A stretch of DNA of 64,000 nucleotides. Origin: an uncultured Ruminococcus sp. (GTDB lineage Bacteria > Bacillota > Clostridia > Oscillospirales > Acutalibacteraceae). Within the stretch, counting starts at the first letter, position 1, and each line of letters begins with the position of its first letter. Below the pieces are notes generated by a model. It made no database searches and had not been told where the DNA came from. It saw only the letters and a list, made by a program, of their open reading frames with translations. Position numbers and translations under genes: made by a program. The stretch lies in assembly GCA_902798755.1 (NCBI GenBank), contig CADBYC010000003.1, forward strand, positions 35,807 through 99,806. The letters are read 5' to 3'. This document shows, piece after piece, positions 27,301-35,762 of this stretch.

Positions 27301-27423
27301 CGTTCCGTCAATGCCGTAGATGGTGATGGTCGCCGTTTCAGCGGCGCTTGTGGTGGTTATGCCGACAGTAAGCAAAGTTAGAACCATGGCAAGAACCATC
27401 ATGATGCTGATAATCTTTTTCAT
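24382..27423 (-). CDS. Secreted five-module cohesin-like protein with C-terminal dockerin (scaffoldin-like)
   Basis: A 1013-residue secreted protein: signal peptide 1-28, five homologous modules (about 31-193, 202-361, 378-535, 569-731, 761-922) joined by PTEPP linkers, and a type I dockerin (936-1001) with two calcium loops (GDTDNNNKVVTRD and GDVNRDGKLNIID). Each module opens like VTIYGIDGTxxVKTFNVGD and contains FPILGD and a KFDSDxSLLIVTxYKVTA strand, the pattern of a cohesin-type beta-sandwich. Modules 4 and 5 are most alike, implying recent duplication. If the modules are cohesins, it is an adaptor scaffoldin that recruits dockerin enzymes and itself docks to a surface anchor. There is no sortase motif. 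Otherwise the modules could bind polysaccharide. Confidence 0.75.
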   Translation of the reverse strand: MKKIISIMMVLAMVLTLLTVGITTTSAAETATITIYGIDGTTEVKEVNVGEEFTVYSTLNVSASVTNGMIGSIQGTQTYTSDVLSLVDEVSGQYGEFVDPVKVFPVTGDNTIANGAQAGKIVYNASAPAINNGFKFDSDSSLLIVTTYKATKAGTAEVKNALKNLAAADADLTRLVFEGKAQEGKTIAGKASFDDPTPAIDHAEVRLHSLDGSVETRSFNIGDTFTAYTFLNASSVNGGDMASVNGTQRYTSSVLQLTNAVDADGYIKNTSTVFPVMKDSAIGIAKNAGVIKYAGSSTAGFKFDSDSSLLIVTTYKVTANGYADITNKLNTLAANDEDITRIVFNGETQTGKSYSMPASFSSDVPVPTEPPTQPESDKLKVTIVNPDNTTVVKEFSKGETFTVYTVLNAGAKIASVEGTQVYPTASLQLTDAVNGEYNEITNKTAMFPILGDEAFAAANNGKIKFNATRGTIDGGYAFNTDTSKLIVTNYKVLATGTATIKTTLRTLIKDDADATKIVYNNATQSGQTYSMPGSFTDPGAPEPTEPPVKPTDPPTPTDPPTPTEPSNKATVTIYAIDGTPKTKTFNIGDTFTVYTTLNVPAADPAGIASINAEQSFTKEILQPQDEVDELSVVVDNEAMFPILGNATVAKIDTELGVTKFNASTPQVNKGFKLITDESLLIVSNYKVTAAGNAEIRNSLVTLAIADKDLTQVVRKGELQPGFTLGGIASFYKPGEPEPTEPPTEAPTEPPVKPTEPQPDQKANVTIYGIDGTSEVKTFNVGDTFTVYTTLNAATAAPGGVASISGSQTYTKSILQSTDAVDNDYVVTDNETVFPILGDAAVAKIYDGLNKFNASTPQINKGFKFDSDNALLAVTSYKVTAAGDAEIRTTLDMLASADADLTVIVRKGELQPGFSIDGSASFTKPGETQPTEAPETYLLGDTDNNNKVVTRDISLIQRYDAKMPLPEGVDATIAQRNGDVNRDGKLNIIDATFIQRYLAKLSVSYPINEYVTVE

Positions 27424-27527
27424 GTTAATCCTCCTCGGGATATATTTTCAGACAATATAATTTTAACATATTATTTTTGATTATTCAACGATAATTGATG
27501 ATTTTTTAATAAAGATTTTCGACTCAG

Positions 27528-27547
27528 TTTTGTATATTATGACAAAA
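27528..27547. promoter_or_regulatory. TTTTGT-N8-ACAAAA palindrome, copy 1
   Basis: A 20-bp dyad about 105 bp upstream of the five-module gene start. The same dyad with the same spacing occurs upstream of the dockerin genes at 30392-30411 and, with one change, at 32373-32392. Confidence 0.5.
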
Positions 27548-27700
27548 GAATTACAAAAATGCTGAATTAAAATGCACAGCCGCCGCGTGCTTGTGCTTTC
27601 GTAAGGGTGACGGAAATGATCCTATCCGTGGTTTTAAAGGGCGTATTTTCGGTTGCTTTTCCATTATTATTTCTTCGTTTTTCAGTGTTCATAACAAAAC

Positions 27701-27727
27701 CGCTCCCCCTGAAAACCAGAGGGAGCG
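27701..27727 (-). terminator. Terminator of the Cys-rich repeat dockerin gene
   Basis: Stem CGCTCCC/GGGAGCG extended by two pairs, with a GAAAACC-type loop, followed on the minus strand by a GTTTTGTT stretch. Confidence 0.6.
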
Positions 27728-27759
27728 ATAATCATTCAGTTATTCGATACCGACAGGGA

Positions 27760-30210
27760 TCAAACGTCCGTGCCGATCTTCAGATCCTGATTCAGACCTA
27801 AGAGCCAGCGCTGGAGCTTGGTGACGTCTATCGAGGAAAGATCGCCGTCGCCGTCTACGTCGCCGAGCTTCACAACGGTAGCGTCCCTATCCTTTGCTCC
27901 TGCAAGTACACGCTGGAGGTAGGTCACGTCGAGAACGGTGACCTCGCCGTCGCAGTCAACGTCGCCGAGCTTGCCTGTAACGATCCTCGGGATTCTGACA
28001 TTTTCCCAAGTGGTCTCAGTAGTGCCGGCAGCAGTGGTAAAGAGCTTGCCGCACTCGGTGCAGTAGAAGTGGGTCTTCCAACCGTCAGCCTCGGTGGTTG
28101 CCGCCTTGCCGGACTTGATCTTGATGGTATGCTTCGTCATATCAATGGTCTTGTGCTCGCGGGAAATCTCAGCGCCGCACTCGGTGCAGTATACGACCTC
28201 GTCATAAGAGCCTTCTGCCTTGCAGGAAGCGGGTACAACATTCTCCTGTACCGGCTCGCCGGGCGTATGCGCGAGCTTGTCGATGGTCTTGTGCTCGCGA
28301 GAGAGCTCAGCCTGACACTCGGTGCAGTAGACGACCAGATCATAAGAGCCTTCCGCCTTGCAGGAAGCGGGTACAACATTCTCCTGTACCGGCTCGCCGG
28401 GCGTATGCGCGAGCTTATCGATGATCTTGTGCTCGCGGGAAATCTCAGCATGACAAGAGGTGCAGTAAACAACCACGTCATAGGAGCCTTCTGCCTTGCA
28501 GGAAGCGGGAACAAAATTCTCCTGTACCGGCTCGTCGGGAGTATGGACATGGTCGAGCTTCGGAATGATCAGAGAAGCCGCGGTGACTTCTACGGTACCG
28601 GCAGCGTCCGCAAAGAGCTTATCGCAGCCGGAGCAGGTATAGTGAGCCTTGGTGCCCTCAGCCTGCTCGGTAGCGGGAACCTCGGGAACATAGGTCAGGG
28701 TATGGGTGATGATCGGGAGCTCAACGGGAGCATGGCTGATCTCTGCATGACATTCGGTGCAGTAAACAACCTCGTCATAGGTAGTCTTATCGTGGGTGAC
28801 CGTTACATTCTCCTGTACCGGCTCGCCGGGAGTATGGGCGAGCTTGTCGATGGTCTTGTGGGTTTGGGAGAGCTTTTCGCCGCACTCGGTGCAGTAGACG
28901 ACCTCTTCATAAGAGCCTTCCGCGGAGCAGGAAGCGGGATCAACATTCTCCTGTACCGGCTCGCCGGGCGTATGCGCGAGCTTGTCGATAGTCTTATGCT
29001 CGCGAGAGAGCTCCTCGTTGCACTCAGAACAGTATACAACCTCGTCGTAAGAGCCTTCTGCCTTGCAGGAAGCGGGAACAAAATTCTCCTGCCTCGGTGC
29101 GCCGGGATTATGCAGGAGCTTGTCGATGGTCTTGTGCTCGCGGGAGAGCTCCTCGTTGCACTCAGAACAGTATACAACCTCATCATAAGAGCCTTCTGCC
29201 TTGCAGGAAGCGGGAACTACGTTCTCCTGTACCGCCTCGCTGGGAGTATGCGCGAGCTTGTCGATGGTCTTATGTTCGCGGGAGAGCTCCTCGTTACAGC
29301 CGGTGCAGTATACCACCTCATCATAAGAGCCTTCTGCCTTGCAGGAAGCGGGAACGACGTTCTCTTGTACCGGCTCGCCGGGCGTATGGGTGTGGGCGGG
29401 AACTACCTCGCCGGGCAGGGTAGATACGGTATAATCCCAAGTGGTCTCAACGCTGTTGTTGGTGAACGCGTCGTAAACCTGCTGCTTGGTCAGACCTAAG
29501 CCCGTGCCGATATCGTCGATCAGCTGCTGATCGGTCTTGGTGCCGGGCTCGACAACATATTTTTTAGCGTTGACATAGGTGGTGGTGCCGGTGACGCTGT
29601 CAACGACAGTCAAAAAGTCGGTGAAGATAGACGCCGGAGTCTTGCCCTCTTCGGGGCAGGTGCCGACGACGTTACCGATCGAAGAGATCTGGAGCACGGG
29701 ACCGACCTCGGTAGCGTCCATATCCTTCCAGAATGCAGCCAGCGTCTTTTTGGAGCTGTCTACGGGATTCTCATACTCGGTACCGTCGCAGTAGGCGATA
29801 TGACCGAGGCAATCGGTGGTGAAGAGCAGATCATAAGTCTGGTTGGTCCAGTTCTTTCCTTCGGTACGGACAAAGATGATCTTGTATTGCACACCGGGGT
29901 TGAGGGTATAGCCCTGTTTACCACCTACAGGATCGATCTCGAATACGCCGGGCTGACCTTCGGTAGCGGTGCCGATCGACTTGGATGCGCCCCATGCGAG
30001 ACCGTTCTCAAGATCGCCGCCGAAGATATGGAACGCGACCTTGTTCCTGGTGCCCATTTCCCAGCCGGTGCCTTCGGTGTCAAAATAGAGCTTGTTGGCT
30101 TCGGGCGTGAAAGTGTCGCTGGTAGCCGCGGCGGTATTCACAACGCCGACTGCCATGACGGATACGACCATCATCACTGCCAAAAGCACTGATAACAATT
30201 TTTTGAACAT
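27760..30210 (-). CDS. Secreted dockerin protein with eight Cys-pair repeats
   Basis: The ATG at 30210 follows GGAGGATTTTAAC, giving 816 residues with signal peptide MFKKLLSVLLAVMMVVSVMAV. Residues 30-270 are an unassigned N-terminal domain beginning LYFDTEGTGWEMG, possibly carbohydrate binding. From about 275 there are eight repeats of roughly 43 residues (HTPGEPVQEN...PASCKAEGSYDEVVYC..C), each with three Cys in a zinc-ribbon-like pattern, then a related GxKATTxADGWKT unit and a C-terminal dockerin (GDVDCDGEVTVLD and GDVDGDGDLSSID loops). It would be delivered to a cohesin on the cell surface. The function of the repeats is not known; they may be a stalk or metal-stabilised adhesin. Confidence 0.75.
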   Translation of the reverse strand: MFKKLLSVLLAVMMVVSVMAVGVVNTAAATSDTFTPEANKLYFDTEGTGWEMGTRNKVAFHIFGGDLENGLAWGASKSIGTATEGQPGVFEIDPVGGKQGYTLNPGVQYKIIFVRTEGKNWTNQTYDLLFTTDCLGHIAYCDGTEYENPVDSSKKTLAAFWKDMDATEVGPVLQISSIGNVVGTCPEEGKTPASIFTDFLTVVDSVTGTTTYVNAKKYVVEPGTKTDQQLIDDIGTGLGLTKQQVYDAFTNNSVETTWDYTVSTLPGEVVPAHTHTPGEPVQENVVPASCKAEGSYDEVVYCTGCNEELSREHKTIDKLAHTPSEAVQENVVPASCKAEGSYDEVVYCSECNEELSREHKTIDKLLHNPGAPRQENFVPASCKAEGSYDEVVYCSECNEELSREHKTIDKLAHTPGEPVQENVDPASCSAEGSYEEVVYCTECGEKLSQTHKTIDKLAHTPGEPVQENVTVTHDKTTYDEVVYCTECHAEISHAPVELPIITHTLTYVPEVPATEQAEGTKAHYTCSGCDKLFADAAGTVEVTAASLIIPKLDHVHTPDEPVQENFVPASCKAEGSYDVVVYCTSCHAEISREHKIIDKLAHTPGEPVQENVVPASCKAEGSYDLVVYCTECQAELSREHKTIDKLAHTPGEPVQENVVPASCKAEGSYDEVVYCTECGAEISREHKTIDMTKHTIKIKSGKAATTEADGWKTHFYCTECGKLFTTAAGTTETTWENVRIPRIVTGKLGDVDCDGEVTVLDVTYLQRVLAGAKDRDATVVKLGDVDGDGDLSSIDVTKLQRWLLGLNQDLKIGTDV
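28140..29390. repeat. Coding tandem repeats of about 135 bp
   Basis: The eight protein repeats of the Cys-rich dockerin gene give strongly similar DNA repeats of about 138 bp here, with one diverged unit in the middle (about 28560-28860). They are prone to recombination and copy-number change. Confidence 0.8.
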
Positions 30211-30391
30211 GTTAAAATCCTCCTGTAAAGAATATTGATACGGATATATTATGTCGCCATATTGCAAGCGTCAGCCGATCCTCTTCTGCCGATACTTTTC
30301 ATGGACATAATGATAGCAATAATATTTTAGCACATATTTTTTCAGACTTCAACGATTTATATTTTTTTCGATATAGAGATTTTGGCTTCAG

Positions 30392-30411
30392 TTTTGTGTA
30401 TAATGACAAAA
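30392..30411. promoter_or_regulatory. TTTTGT-N8-ACAAAA palindrome, copy 2
   Basis: The dyad TTTTGT-GTATAATG-ACAAAA lies about 180 bp upstream of the Cys-rich dockerin gene, directly next to the terminator of the preceding gene. Confidence 0.5.
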
Positions 30412-30439
30412 CCGCTCCCTCTGAAAACAGAAGGAGCGG
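30412..30439 (-). terminator. Terminator of the 602-residue dockerin gene
   Basis: Stem CCGCTCC/GGAGCGG with a 14-base loop, followed by TTTTGTC on the minus strand; near identical to the terminator at 27701-27727. Confidence 0.6.
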
Positions 30440-30487
30440 ATAGTTTTTGGTTTGTCTGAAACGATTATAACAGCGTTCGGTCAACGA

Positions 30488-32296
30488 TCACTTGATCGCT
30501 TCATTGATCGGGTAAGAAACCTTGATGCCGATCAGATAGCGCTGGATAAAGGTCGCGTCAAGGATCGTCAGCTGACCGTCGCCGTCTACGTCGCCGCGCT
30601 TGATCATATCGGCGGTAGCCGAGATGATGCCTGCGTCAACGCGCTGGATCAGCGTAGCGTCAACAGAATCTACCGTGCCGTTGCCGTTTACGTCGCCAAG
30701 GAGCTCAGCGGGTACGGGCGGTTCGGTGGGCTTGGGAGCTTCTGTCGGAGCCTCGGTGGGCTTGGGCGGATCAGTCGGTGCCTCGGTGGGCTTGGGCGGA
30801 TCGGTCGGTGCCTCGGTAGGCTTGGGAGCTTCTGTCGGAGGCTCGGTCGGAACGATCTTCGGGATCACGATCTGATCCCATGTCAGTTCCATCTCACCCT
30901 TGTTGTTGTTGAAGTACTTGCCGCACTCGGTGCAGTAGAAGTAGGACTTCCAGCCGTCAGCGGTAGTGGTAGCCTTTTTGCCGGGCTTGAACTTGAGGGT
31001 GTGCTGATGGTCGAGCTTCGGGATCACCAGATCAGCCGCAGTGACTTCGATGGTGCCGGCAGCGTCGGAGAACAGCTTGTTACATTCGGAGCAGACATAA
31101 TGCGCCTTAACGCCCTCAGCCTCCTCGGTAGCCGCGACAGCGGGAACATAGGTCAGGTTGTGAGCGATCTTGTCGATGGTCTTATGGGTGCGGGAGATCT
31201 CCTCGCTGCACTCGAGACAGTATACTACCTCGTCGTAGGAGCCTTCCGCGGTACAGGTAGCAGCCTTAACGTTCTCCGCGACTGCGGCGGCAGGGCTGTG
31301 AACATGCTCGGTCGGAGCGGGCTCGGTGGGCTTAGGAGCCTCGGTAGGCTTGGGAGCCTCAGTGGGATCGTCTACATCGGGCTGATAACCTACGTGAACG
31401 CCGTCCTTGAAGTGATCGGGGTTCATGCAGATTTCGGCTACATTGTCAGACCAGCCGGGGGTGCCGTCGGGATACTCGGAATCTTCGCCGATACCCTCTT
31501 TATACTCTACGCCGTAGCAGCCGTTGCCGTAGTAAACATACCAATCGGCGCCGCAGGTCTGCTTCTGGCTCAAGGGGTTGATGGAAACTCGGTTGGGGTT
31601 GATGATATAGATACAGTGATCAAAGTTCCACGGATCGGGAGAGCCGTACGGAGTTGTCTCATAGTCATCCGGGAAAGCGCCCTCGACGTTGGTGTCGATG
31701 GTCTGAGCCGCCTGATAGTAGATGGGCTTGGAAGTATCGGTACCGCCGTCAACGCCGTTGTTGAAGATCGCGACAGCAACAGAAGCAGTGGGGTCATCGG
31801 GATCGTAAGGAATATCGGCATAGTAGATGCCCTGCTCATAGTCCTCGATCTCCATGCGATAGCCGCACCACTTGCAGTCTACCTCAGCGGGTCCGCCCCA
31901 CCAGTATACGCCGGCATAGTGCTTGCCGTCGAGAATATTGTTCTCGTTATACCAGGAAGGAGTTTTTTCGCCTTTTTTGATCACGAGATCATCGTGAGCT
32001 TCTTCAACAACCTCGCCGGTTTCTTCATCGATCTTCTCGGGAACGTGCACATAAACGTCGTCGGTCGCCGCAGAACCGTTCTTGCCGTTCGGCATCATGA
32101 AATAGATGCGCTGGGTCGGGAGGGAGCCGGGCTCCATCTCATTTTCCTCTTCATACGCCGCGATACCCTCTTTGAAGGACGGAACGTAGGGGGCGCCCTC
32201 GTCGTCAACGTCAGAGACGGATAACGCGTTGAAGGAAACAGCAAGCATAGCAGTAAGCAAGGTCGCAACCAATAATAAACTGATTACCTTTTTCAT
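30488..32296 (-). CDS. Secreted starch-binding-type dockerin protein
   Basis: A 602-residue protein with signal peptide MKKVISLLLVATLLTAMLAV. Residues about 60-270 hold a module with AGVYWWGGPAEVD, CGYRMEIEDYEQGIYYADIP, then VAVAIFNNG and QAAQTIDT, the signature order of CBM26/25-type starch-binding domains, with long inserts and NPLSQKQTCGADWYVYYGNG after it. Two Cys-pair repeats like those of the neighbouring gene and PTEAP linkers follow, then a dockerin (GDVNGNGTVDSVD and GDVDGDGQLTILD). It lacks an enzyme domain, so it probably tethers the complex to starch. A paralogue with extra modules lies immediately upstream (33000-36186). Confidence 0.75.
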   Translation of the reverse strand: MKKVISLLLVATLLTAMLAVSFNALSVSDVDDEGAPYVPSFKEGIAAYEEENEMEPGSLPTQRIYFMMPNGKNGSAATDDVYVHVPEKIDEETGEVVEEAHDDLVIKKGEKTPSWYNENNILDGKHYAGVYWWGGPAEVDCKWCGYRMEIEDYEQGIYYADIPYDPDDPTASVAVAIFNNGVDGGTDTSKPIYYQAAQTIDTNVEGAFPDDYETTPYGSPDPWNFDHCIYIINPNRVSINPLSQKQTCGADWYVYYGNGCYGVEYKEGIGEDSEYPDGTPGWSDNVAEICMNPDHFKDGVHVGYQPDVDDPTEAPKPTEAPKPTEPAPTEHVHSPAAAVAENVKAATCTAEGSYDEVVYCLECSEEISRTHKTIDKIAHNLTYVPAVAATEEAEGVKAHYVCSECNKLFSDAAGTIEVTAADLVIPKLDHQHTLKFKPGKKATTTADGWKSYFYCTECGKYFNNNKGEMELTWDQIVIPKIVPTEPPTEAPKPTEAPTDPPKPTEAPTDPPKPTEAPTEAPKPTEPPVPAELLGDVNGNGTVDSVDATLIQRVDAGIISATADMIKRGDVDGDGQLTILDATFIQRYLIGIKVSYPINEAIK

Positions 32297-32372
32297 TGTT
32301 AATCCTCCTAAGCATTTATTATGCTATTATGCATCTTTATCTTATCATATAAATCCTAAGGATTCAATATTT

Positions 32373-32392
32373 TTTTGTGAATTACGGCAAAA
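32373..32392. promoter_or_regulatory. TTTTGT-N8-GCAAAA palindrome, copy 3
   Basis: Same spacing as the dyads at 27528 and 30392, with one changed base, about 77 bp upstream of the 602-residue dockerin gene. Confidence 0.4.
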
Positions 32393-32639
32393 TATTTTTT
32401 GTTGTCAATCAGTTTTCGTTAAATCGCACAAAGATTAACCCTCTTTTTTGGTAACAAAATTAGGTGCGCCATACTTTGCACAATCTCCCCAAGCCTTCCC
32501 CACACCCGCAGTCATTGCGAAGGCTATTCTGTAGGGGAGGTTCTCGCCCCTCCCGAACCGCAAGCCTTCCCACCGCAGTCATTGCGAGGGAGCGACTAAG
32601 CGACCGTGGCAATCCCCCAAATAGGGAATCCCACGCTTC

Positions 32640-32750
32640 CGTAGGGACGACCATTGGTCGTCCGAGAATGACGGGCGCAGAATCAGACGGAAACCTTAGA
32701 TAGAGGAAAAAAGCGTCTGCCATGCCGGACGAGCAATGCTCGTCCCTACG
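32640..32750. repeat. MITE-like element B, copy 1 (111 bp)
   Basis: The element is bounded by inverted ends CGTAGGGACGA...TCGTCCCTACG and is nearly identical in length and interior to 36558-36668. Each end is itself a near-palindrome (GGACGACCATTGGTCGTCC). Confidence 0.75.
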
Positions 32751-32918
32751 ACGGCGTTTCATTTTCGATCTGCGCGATTTCCAAAGCCCTCGCAATGACA
32801 TCGTAATTAATCAGCGCTTACTATACATATACAAATCGGGTGAGGGCAAAGCCCTCCCTCAACTTTCCACTTTCCACTTTCAACTTTAAATTTCACTCCT
32901 AATTCCTAATTAAAAAAA

Positions 32919-32945
32919 GCTCCCCTCGCCGAAGCAAGGGGAGCC
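32919..32945 (-). terminator. Terminator of the large starch-binding dockerin gene
   Basis: Stem GCTCCCCT/AGGGGAGC followed on the minus strand by a run of T residues. Confidence 0.75.
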
Positions 32946-32980
32946 GGAGCTTACATATTATGCCGGAGCTTACATATTAT
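32943..32980. repeat. 19-bp tandem duplication
   Basis: GCCGGAGCTTACATATTAT occurs twice head to tail (32943-32961 and 32962-32980) between the terminator and the stop codon of the dockerin gene. Confidence 0.7.
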
Positions 32981-32999
32981 GATGTAAAGTGATCAGATA

Positions 33000-35762
33000 T
33001 TATTCAGCGTTCGAAGGGTTGCCGATCGGATACTTGACAGTCATGCCCGCGAGATAACGCTGGATAAGTGTCACGTCAAGGATATCGACTTCGCCGTCGC
33101 CGTTTACGTCAGCAGCCTCGGGAATGACATAGCTGATCATCTGAGCGTCATAACGCTGGATCAAAGTAGCGTCGATCGAATTAACTTCACCGTCGCCGTT
33201 CGCGTCGCCGAGGATGTACGAGGGAACCTCTTCGCCCCAGGTGATGGTCATCTTAGCGCCGGTCTTGGTGTCAAAGTCGAAGTTGATCAGGTTGAGCTCC
33301 ATCTTGATGGTGGTGCCTGCGGTCAGACCGGTGATCTTGAGGTTCTGGGAACCGTTGTAGATCGCGTCGGTCTCTACGCCGTTCTCGAAAACGCCGTTGT
33401 CGCCCAGACCGAAGTTGTGGGTCCATGCGTCATTGATCGCAAACTTGAACTCTACGTCGCTGGGATCATACTCGCCAAGAGTATAAGTGATAACGTAAAC
33501 GCCGTCCATAACCTTTGACATATGGTTAGCTTCAGCAGCCGGATCCCATGTGATGTTGTTCAGCCAGCCGCTGCCGTCTGCGGTACCGTTACCAACTGCG
33601 GTTACGGACTGAACATCCAGACCGCCGATGGGTTCGACGATATCGCCCTCTACCCAAGTCTTTTCGCCGTCGCAGTATACGGTGAAGGTACCCGCGTCGG
33701 TGAGGTTAAAGGTGACGTTGTTGCCGGTCTCGTCGCCGATCCAGGTAGTGCCGTTCTTGACAGCCTTGAGCTGGACGTCGGTCATCGCACCGGAAACGGT
33801 GTATTCCTTATACCATACGTCGTTAGCATACTCCATGGAGTTGTTAGCGTCGTTGCCGTTCCAGGAAGTACCGAAGATATCGGCAGCGTTACCTGCTACG
33901 ATATAAGTATCGCCGACAACAGGCTCGGTCGGAACAGGAGCCTCGGTCGGAACAGGAGCCTCGGTCGGAACAGGAGCCTCGGTCGGAACAGGAGCCTCAG
34001 TGGGAGCCTCAGTCGGGATCGGAGCCTCGGTGGGTACGGGAGCTTCGGTCGGAACAGGAGCCTCAGTGGGAGGTACATAATCGGCGGTCTTCTCGAACTT
34101 GTACATATAGCCGCCTACGGTCGCGCCGTGAGCTGCGGGGTTACCCTCGGGATCGGTCTCAACATAAACCTTGATCCAACCCTCTTCGGGATTGCCGTCG
34201 CCGTTGGGACGGAAGTAGATGGTGTAAATGCCGTCCTCAGCTACGGTACGGTTGTTCTCTACGCCGTCGGGATAGTAGTAAGAAACGGAAGTGCCTCTCT
34301 TTGAGGACTTAACGACCTTGAAGTTGTCGCCGATGATCTCGGGACCTGCAGGATCGGAATTCTTGATGGGGTTGCCGAACTGGTCAACGCCGAGCTCAGC
34401 CTTCTTGAGAGCGATGCCCTCGATCTTGTACAGACCGTCTTCTACCTCGGTCAGCTCGAGAGCGGGATCAAGGCTCCAGTTCTGGTTCATGGATTCGATG
34501 GTGCCGTACAGATAATAGGTGTTGGGCTTGAGTGCGGGAGCGGGCTCGGTAGCAGCCTCGGTCGGAGCCTCAGTGGGAGCCTCGGTCGGAGCCGGAGCCT
34601 CGGTAGGCTCTGCGGCAGCAGTCCAGGTAATGGTCATCTTCGCGCCGGTCTTGGTTGCGAAATCAAAGCCGGACAGGTCGAGCTGCGCCTTGATGACGGT
34701 GCCCGCGGTCAGACCTGTGATCTTGAGGTTGGTAGCACCGTTGTAGGTCGCGTCGGTCTCTACGCCGTTCTCGAAGGTGCCGCCCTCAGCCAGACCGAAG
34801 TTGTGGGTCCAAGCGTCGTTGACTGCGAACTTGAACTCAGGATCAGTGGTGTCATACTCGCCGAGTGTGAACTCGATCTCATAAACGCCGTCGGAAACCT
34901 CAGTCATGTGGTTCGCCGCAGCAGCGGGATTCCACTCGATGTTGTTCAGCCAGCCGCTGCCGTCTGCGAGACCGTTACCAACTGCGGTTACGGACTGAAC
35001 ATCCAGACCGTCGTTGAAGGAGACGATGTCGCCTTCTACCCATGCCTTTTCGCCGTCGCAGTATACAGTGAAGGTGCCTGCGCCGGTGAGGTCAAAGGTG
35101 ACGTTGTTGCCGGTCTCATCGCCAATCCAGGTAGTGCCGTTCTTGACGACCTTGAGCTGGACTTCCTTCATCGCGTCAGTGACGGTGTAGGACTTAGCGA
35201 ACATACCGCCGGCCTCTTCCATGGTGTTGTTGGCGTCGTTGCCGTTCCATTCAGTGCCAAAGATATTCTTAGCGTTACCTGCTACGATATAAGAATCGGC
35301 AGGAGTGGGCTCTTCTGTGGGAACAGGAGCCTCAGTCGGGATCGGAGCCTCGGTGGAAGCCTCAGTCGGAACAGGAGCCTCGGTGGGAGCTTCTGTAGGA
35401 ACAGGAGCCTCGGTGGGCCCGGGAGCTTCTGTCGGAGCCTCGGTCGGAGTGGGCTCGTCCTCGTGGTAGCCTACGTGCTCGCCCGCTTCGTTAAAGTGGT
35501 CGGGGTTCAGGCAGCAGTCCTCAACAGAGGTAAACTCTTCTGCGTCGGTTCTGTAGCTGCCATAGCAGCCGTTGCCATAGTAGAAGTACCAGTTACCGCC
35601 GCAGGTCTGCTTGCCGGAGAAGGCATTGATGTCAACCTGATTGGGGTCGATAACATAGATACAACCATCGAAGTCGAACTCATTGTAGGTATCGCCCCAC
35701 AGGGTCTCATAGTCGCCTTCATAACCGCCTTCCATGTTGTTATCGATCGTCTGCGCGGCCTT
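33000..35762 (-). pseudogene. Large starch-binding-type dockerin protein, C-terminal part after frame break
   Basis: About 920 in-frame codons beginning KAAQTIDNNMEGG, where the frame continues the CBM26-like module of the fragment at 35761-36186. After it come PTEAP linkers, a pair of X25-like modules (SYIVAGNAKNIFGTEWNGND and LDVQSVTAVGNGLADGSGW), an unassigned domain (KPNTYYLYGTIESMNQNWSL), a second such pair (YIVAGNAADIFGTSWNGND...) and a dockerin (GDANGDGEVNSID, DVNGDGEVDILD). X25-like modules occur in amylopullulanases and in starch adherence proteins of Ruminococcus bromii (Sas20 type). The longer frame from 35984 reads through out-of-frame sequence and is not real. It is silent unless the frame is restored. 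Confidence 0.7.
33921..34072. repeat. 18-bp coding minisatellite (PTEAPV linker)
   Basis: Tandem 18-bp units of the type GGTCGGAACAGGAGCCTC encode the PTEAPV linker of the large dockerin protein. The array is likely unstable in length. Confidence 0.8.

Larger units (their letters stand above)
27424..27759. other. Intergenic region with shared palindrome and terminator
   Basis: It contains the 5' region of the five-module gene, the TTTTGT-N8-ACAAAA palindrome at 27528-27547 and the terminator of the upstream dockerin gene at 27701-27727. The stretch 27550-27700 holds nothing I can identify. Confidence 0.5.
32297..32999. other. Gene-free region filled with intergenic repeats
   Basis: It carries the palindrome at 32373-32392, GTCATTGCGAG-type repeat fragments (about 32509-32530, 32577-32617 and inverted at 32784-32802), a 111-bp MITE-like element (32640-32750), the terminator of the upstream gene and a 19-bp tandem duplication (32943-32980). 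No coding sequence is supported. Confidence 0.65.

Noticed and set aside
28140-29390. CRISPR-like regular repeats
   Set aside because: Units are coding, about 138 bp, without spacers of uniform length.
28069-29499. Long plus-strand frame opposite the Cys-repeat dockerin gene
   Set aside because: It is the reverse shadow of a repetitive coding sequence; the minus-strand protein has signal peptide, repeats and dockerin.
30452-32224. 590-codon plus-strand frame
   Set aside because: Shadow of the 602-residue dockerin gene; no ribosome site and composition typical of antisense translation.
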